NCBI GenBank assembly: GCA_902765975.1
Contig: CACXBO010000140.1
Span: 1-5,624, forward strand
DNA length: 5,624 nucleotides
DNA from: Oscillospiraceae bacterium
GTDB lineage: Bacteria; Bacillota; Clostridia; Oscillospirales; Oscillospiraceae
Reading direction: 5' to 3'
Position 1 is the first letter of the stretch, and every line of letters starts with the position of its first letter. Positions 5,257 through 5,624 of this stretch are shown one piece after another. A model generated the notes under the pieces. The model was given only the letters and a program-made list of their open reading frames with translations, ran no database searches and was not told the origin of the DNA. A program made the translations under genes and the position numbers.

Positions 5257-5624
5257 ATGAAGAGGATCAGCACAAGGACTATGGCTTTTTTAGCCGTTTT
5301 TACAGCTCTCGGCGTCGTTTTCCTGTATCTCTCCTGTATTATTCCGACAGGACAGCTCGGATTTATCGCTCTTGCGAGCATTTGCGGCGTAGCGGCTGTG
5401 ATAGAGGCGGGAGCGGGAGGCGGAGCGGCGCTTTTCGCTATGACCGCCCTGCTTGCTTTCCTCATACTTCCGAATAAGCTGAACGCAGCGATTTATGCCT
5501 GCTTTTTCGGCTGGTATCCGATAATGAAGCTCTTTGCCGAGAGAATAAGGTCTGTACCCCTTCAATGGGCGGTGAAGCTCACTTTTTTCAACGCGGCGCT
5601 GTCAGTCCTTATATTTGCGGTTCA
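5257..5624 (+). CDS. Polytopic membrane protein, N-terminal part (cut by window end)
   Basis: An open frame runs from ATG at 5257 to the window edge (122 codons plus two bases), with no stop. The product begins MKRISTRTMAFLAVFTALG and is strongly hydrophobic. Likely membrane helices lie at about 9-29, 34-50, 55-71, 74-91 and 103-122. A glycine/alanine-rich stretch is at 50-60, and a charged loop (KLFAERIRSVPLQ) at 91-103. I do not recognise the family with confidence; an ECF-type S-component or another small integral membrane protein would look similar. It starts one base after the J-domain gene's TGA. It has no good ribosome site of its own (only a weak AGATGA), so translation probably depends on coupling. 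The 3' end is unknown. Confidence 0.75.
   Translation, partial: MKRISTRTMAFLAVFTALGVVFLYLSCIIPTGQLGFIALASICGVAAVIEAGAGGGAALFAMTALLAFLILPNKLNAAIYACFFGWYPIMKLFAERIRSVPLQWAVKLTFFNAALSVLIFAV

Noticed and set aside
5253..5477. Read-through of the J-domain gene TGA into a 73-codon open stretch
   Set aside because: This frame is a shadow of the membrane protein gene starting at 5257. Its translation is low-complexity and Arg/Cys-rich, while the other frame gives clean membrane helices.

Overview
The window reads like an accessory-poor chromosomal segment of an anaerobic Clostridia-type Firmicute (Bacillota), possibly Oscillospiraceae-like. That guess rests on the gene families: a DUF3343 plus EGID-type cysteine desulfurase pair, CdaA/CdaR, and DUF5685 followed by a J-domain protein. 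It also rests on strong purine-rich Shine-Dalgarno sites, use of GTG starts and moderate GC. No 16S or other marker is present, so the lineage is inference. All seven genes are on the + strand and there is no sign of mobile DNA.

Region 1 (1-1470) is the tail of an operon entering from the left. It holds a strong stem-loop with a T-run (1-40), a small DUF3343 protein (putative Se/S carrier) and a PLP-dependent cysteine desulfurase family protein translationally coupled to it. It closes with a near-perfect intrinsic terminator (1434-1470). The pair probably mobilises sulfur or selenium from (seleno)cysteine.

Region 2 (1471-1567) is the only intergenic gap. It holds a sigma-A type promoter with a perfect extended -10, a short leader containing a 9-nt direct repeat with 10-nt periodicity, and a strong ribosome binding site.

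Region 3 (1568-5624) is a tightly packed operon. It contains cdaA (membrane diadenylate cyclase), cdaR (YbbR-repeat regulator of CdaA), a DUF5685 protein, a J-domain/TPR-like protein with a cysteine-rich tail, and the start of a polytopic membrane protein cut by the window edge. Junctions range from a 4-nt overlap to a 5-nt gap. The first two genes make and control c-di-AMP, which governs potassium/osmolyte and cell-wall homeostasis. The usual third partner, glmM, is not here.

The most interesting point is the DUF5685 protein. It carries two aspartate-rich segments that line up closely with the two catalytic signatures of squalene/phytoene synthases, plus an added cysteine cluster. This suggests an unrecognised isoprenoid-synthase-fold protein beside a cysteine-tailed J-domain co-chaperone and downstream of c-di-AMP genes.
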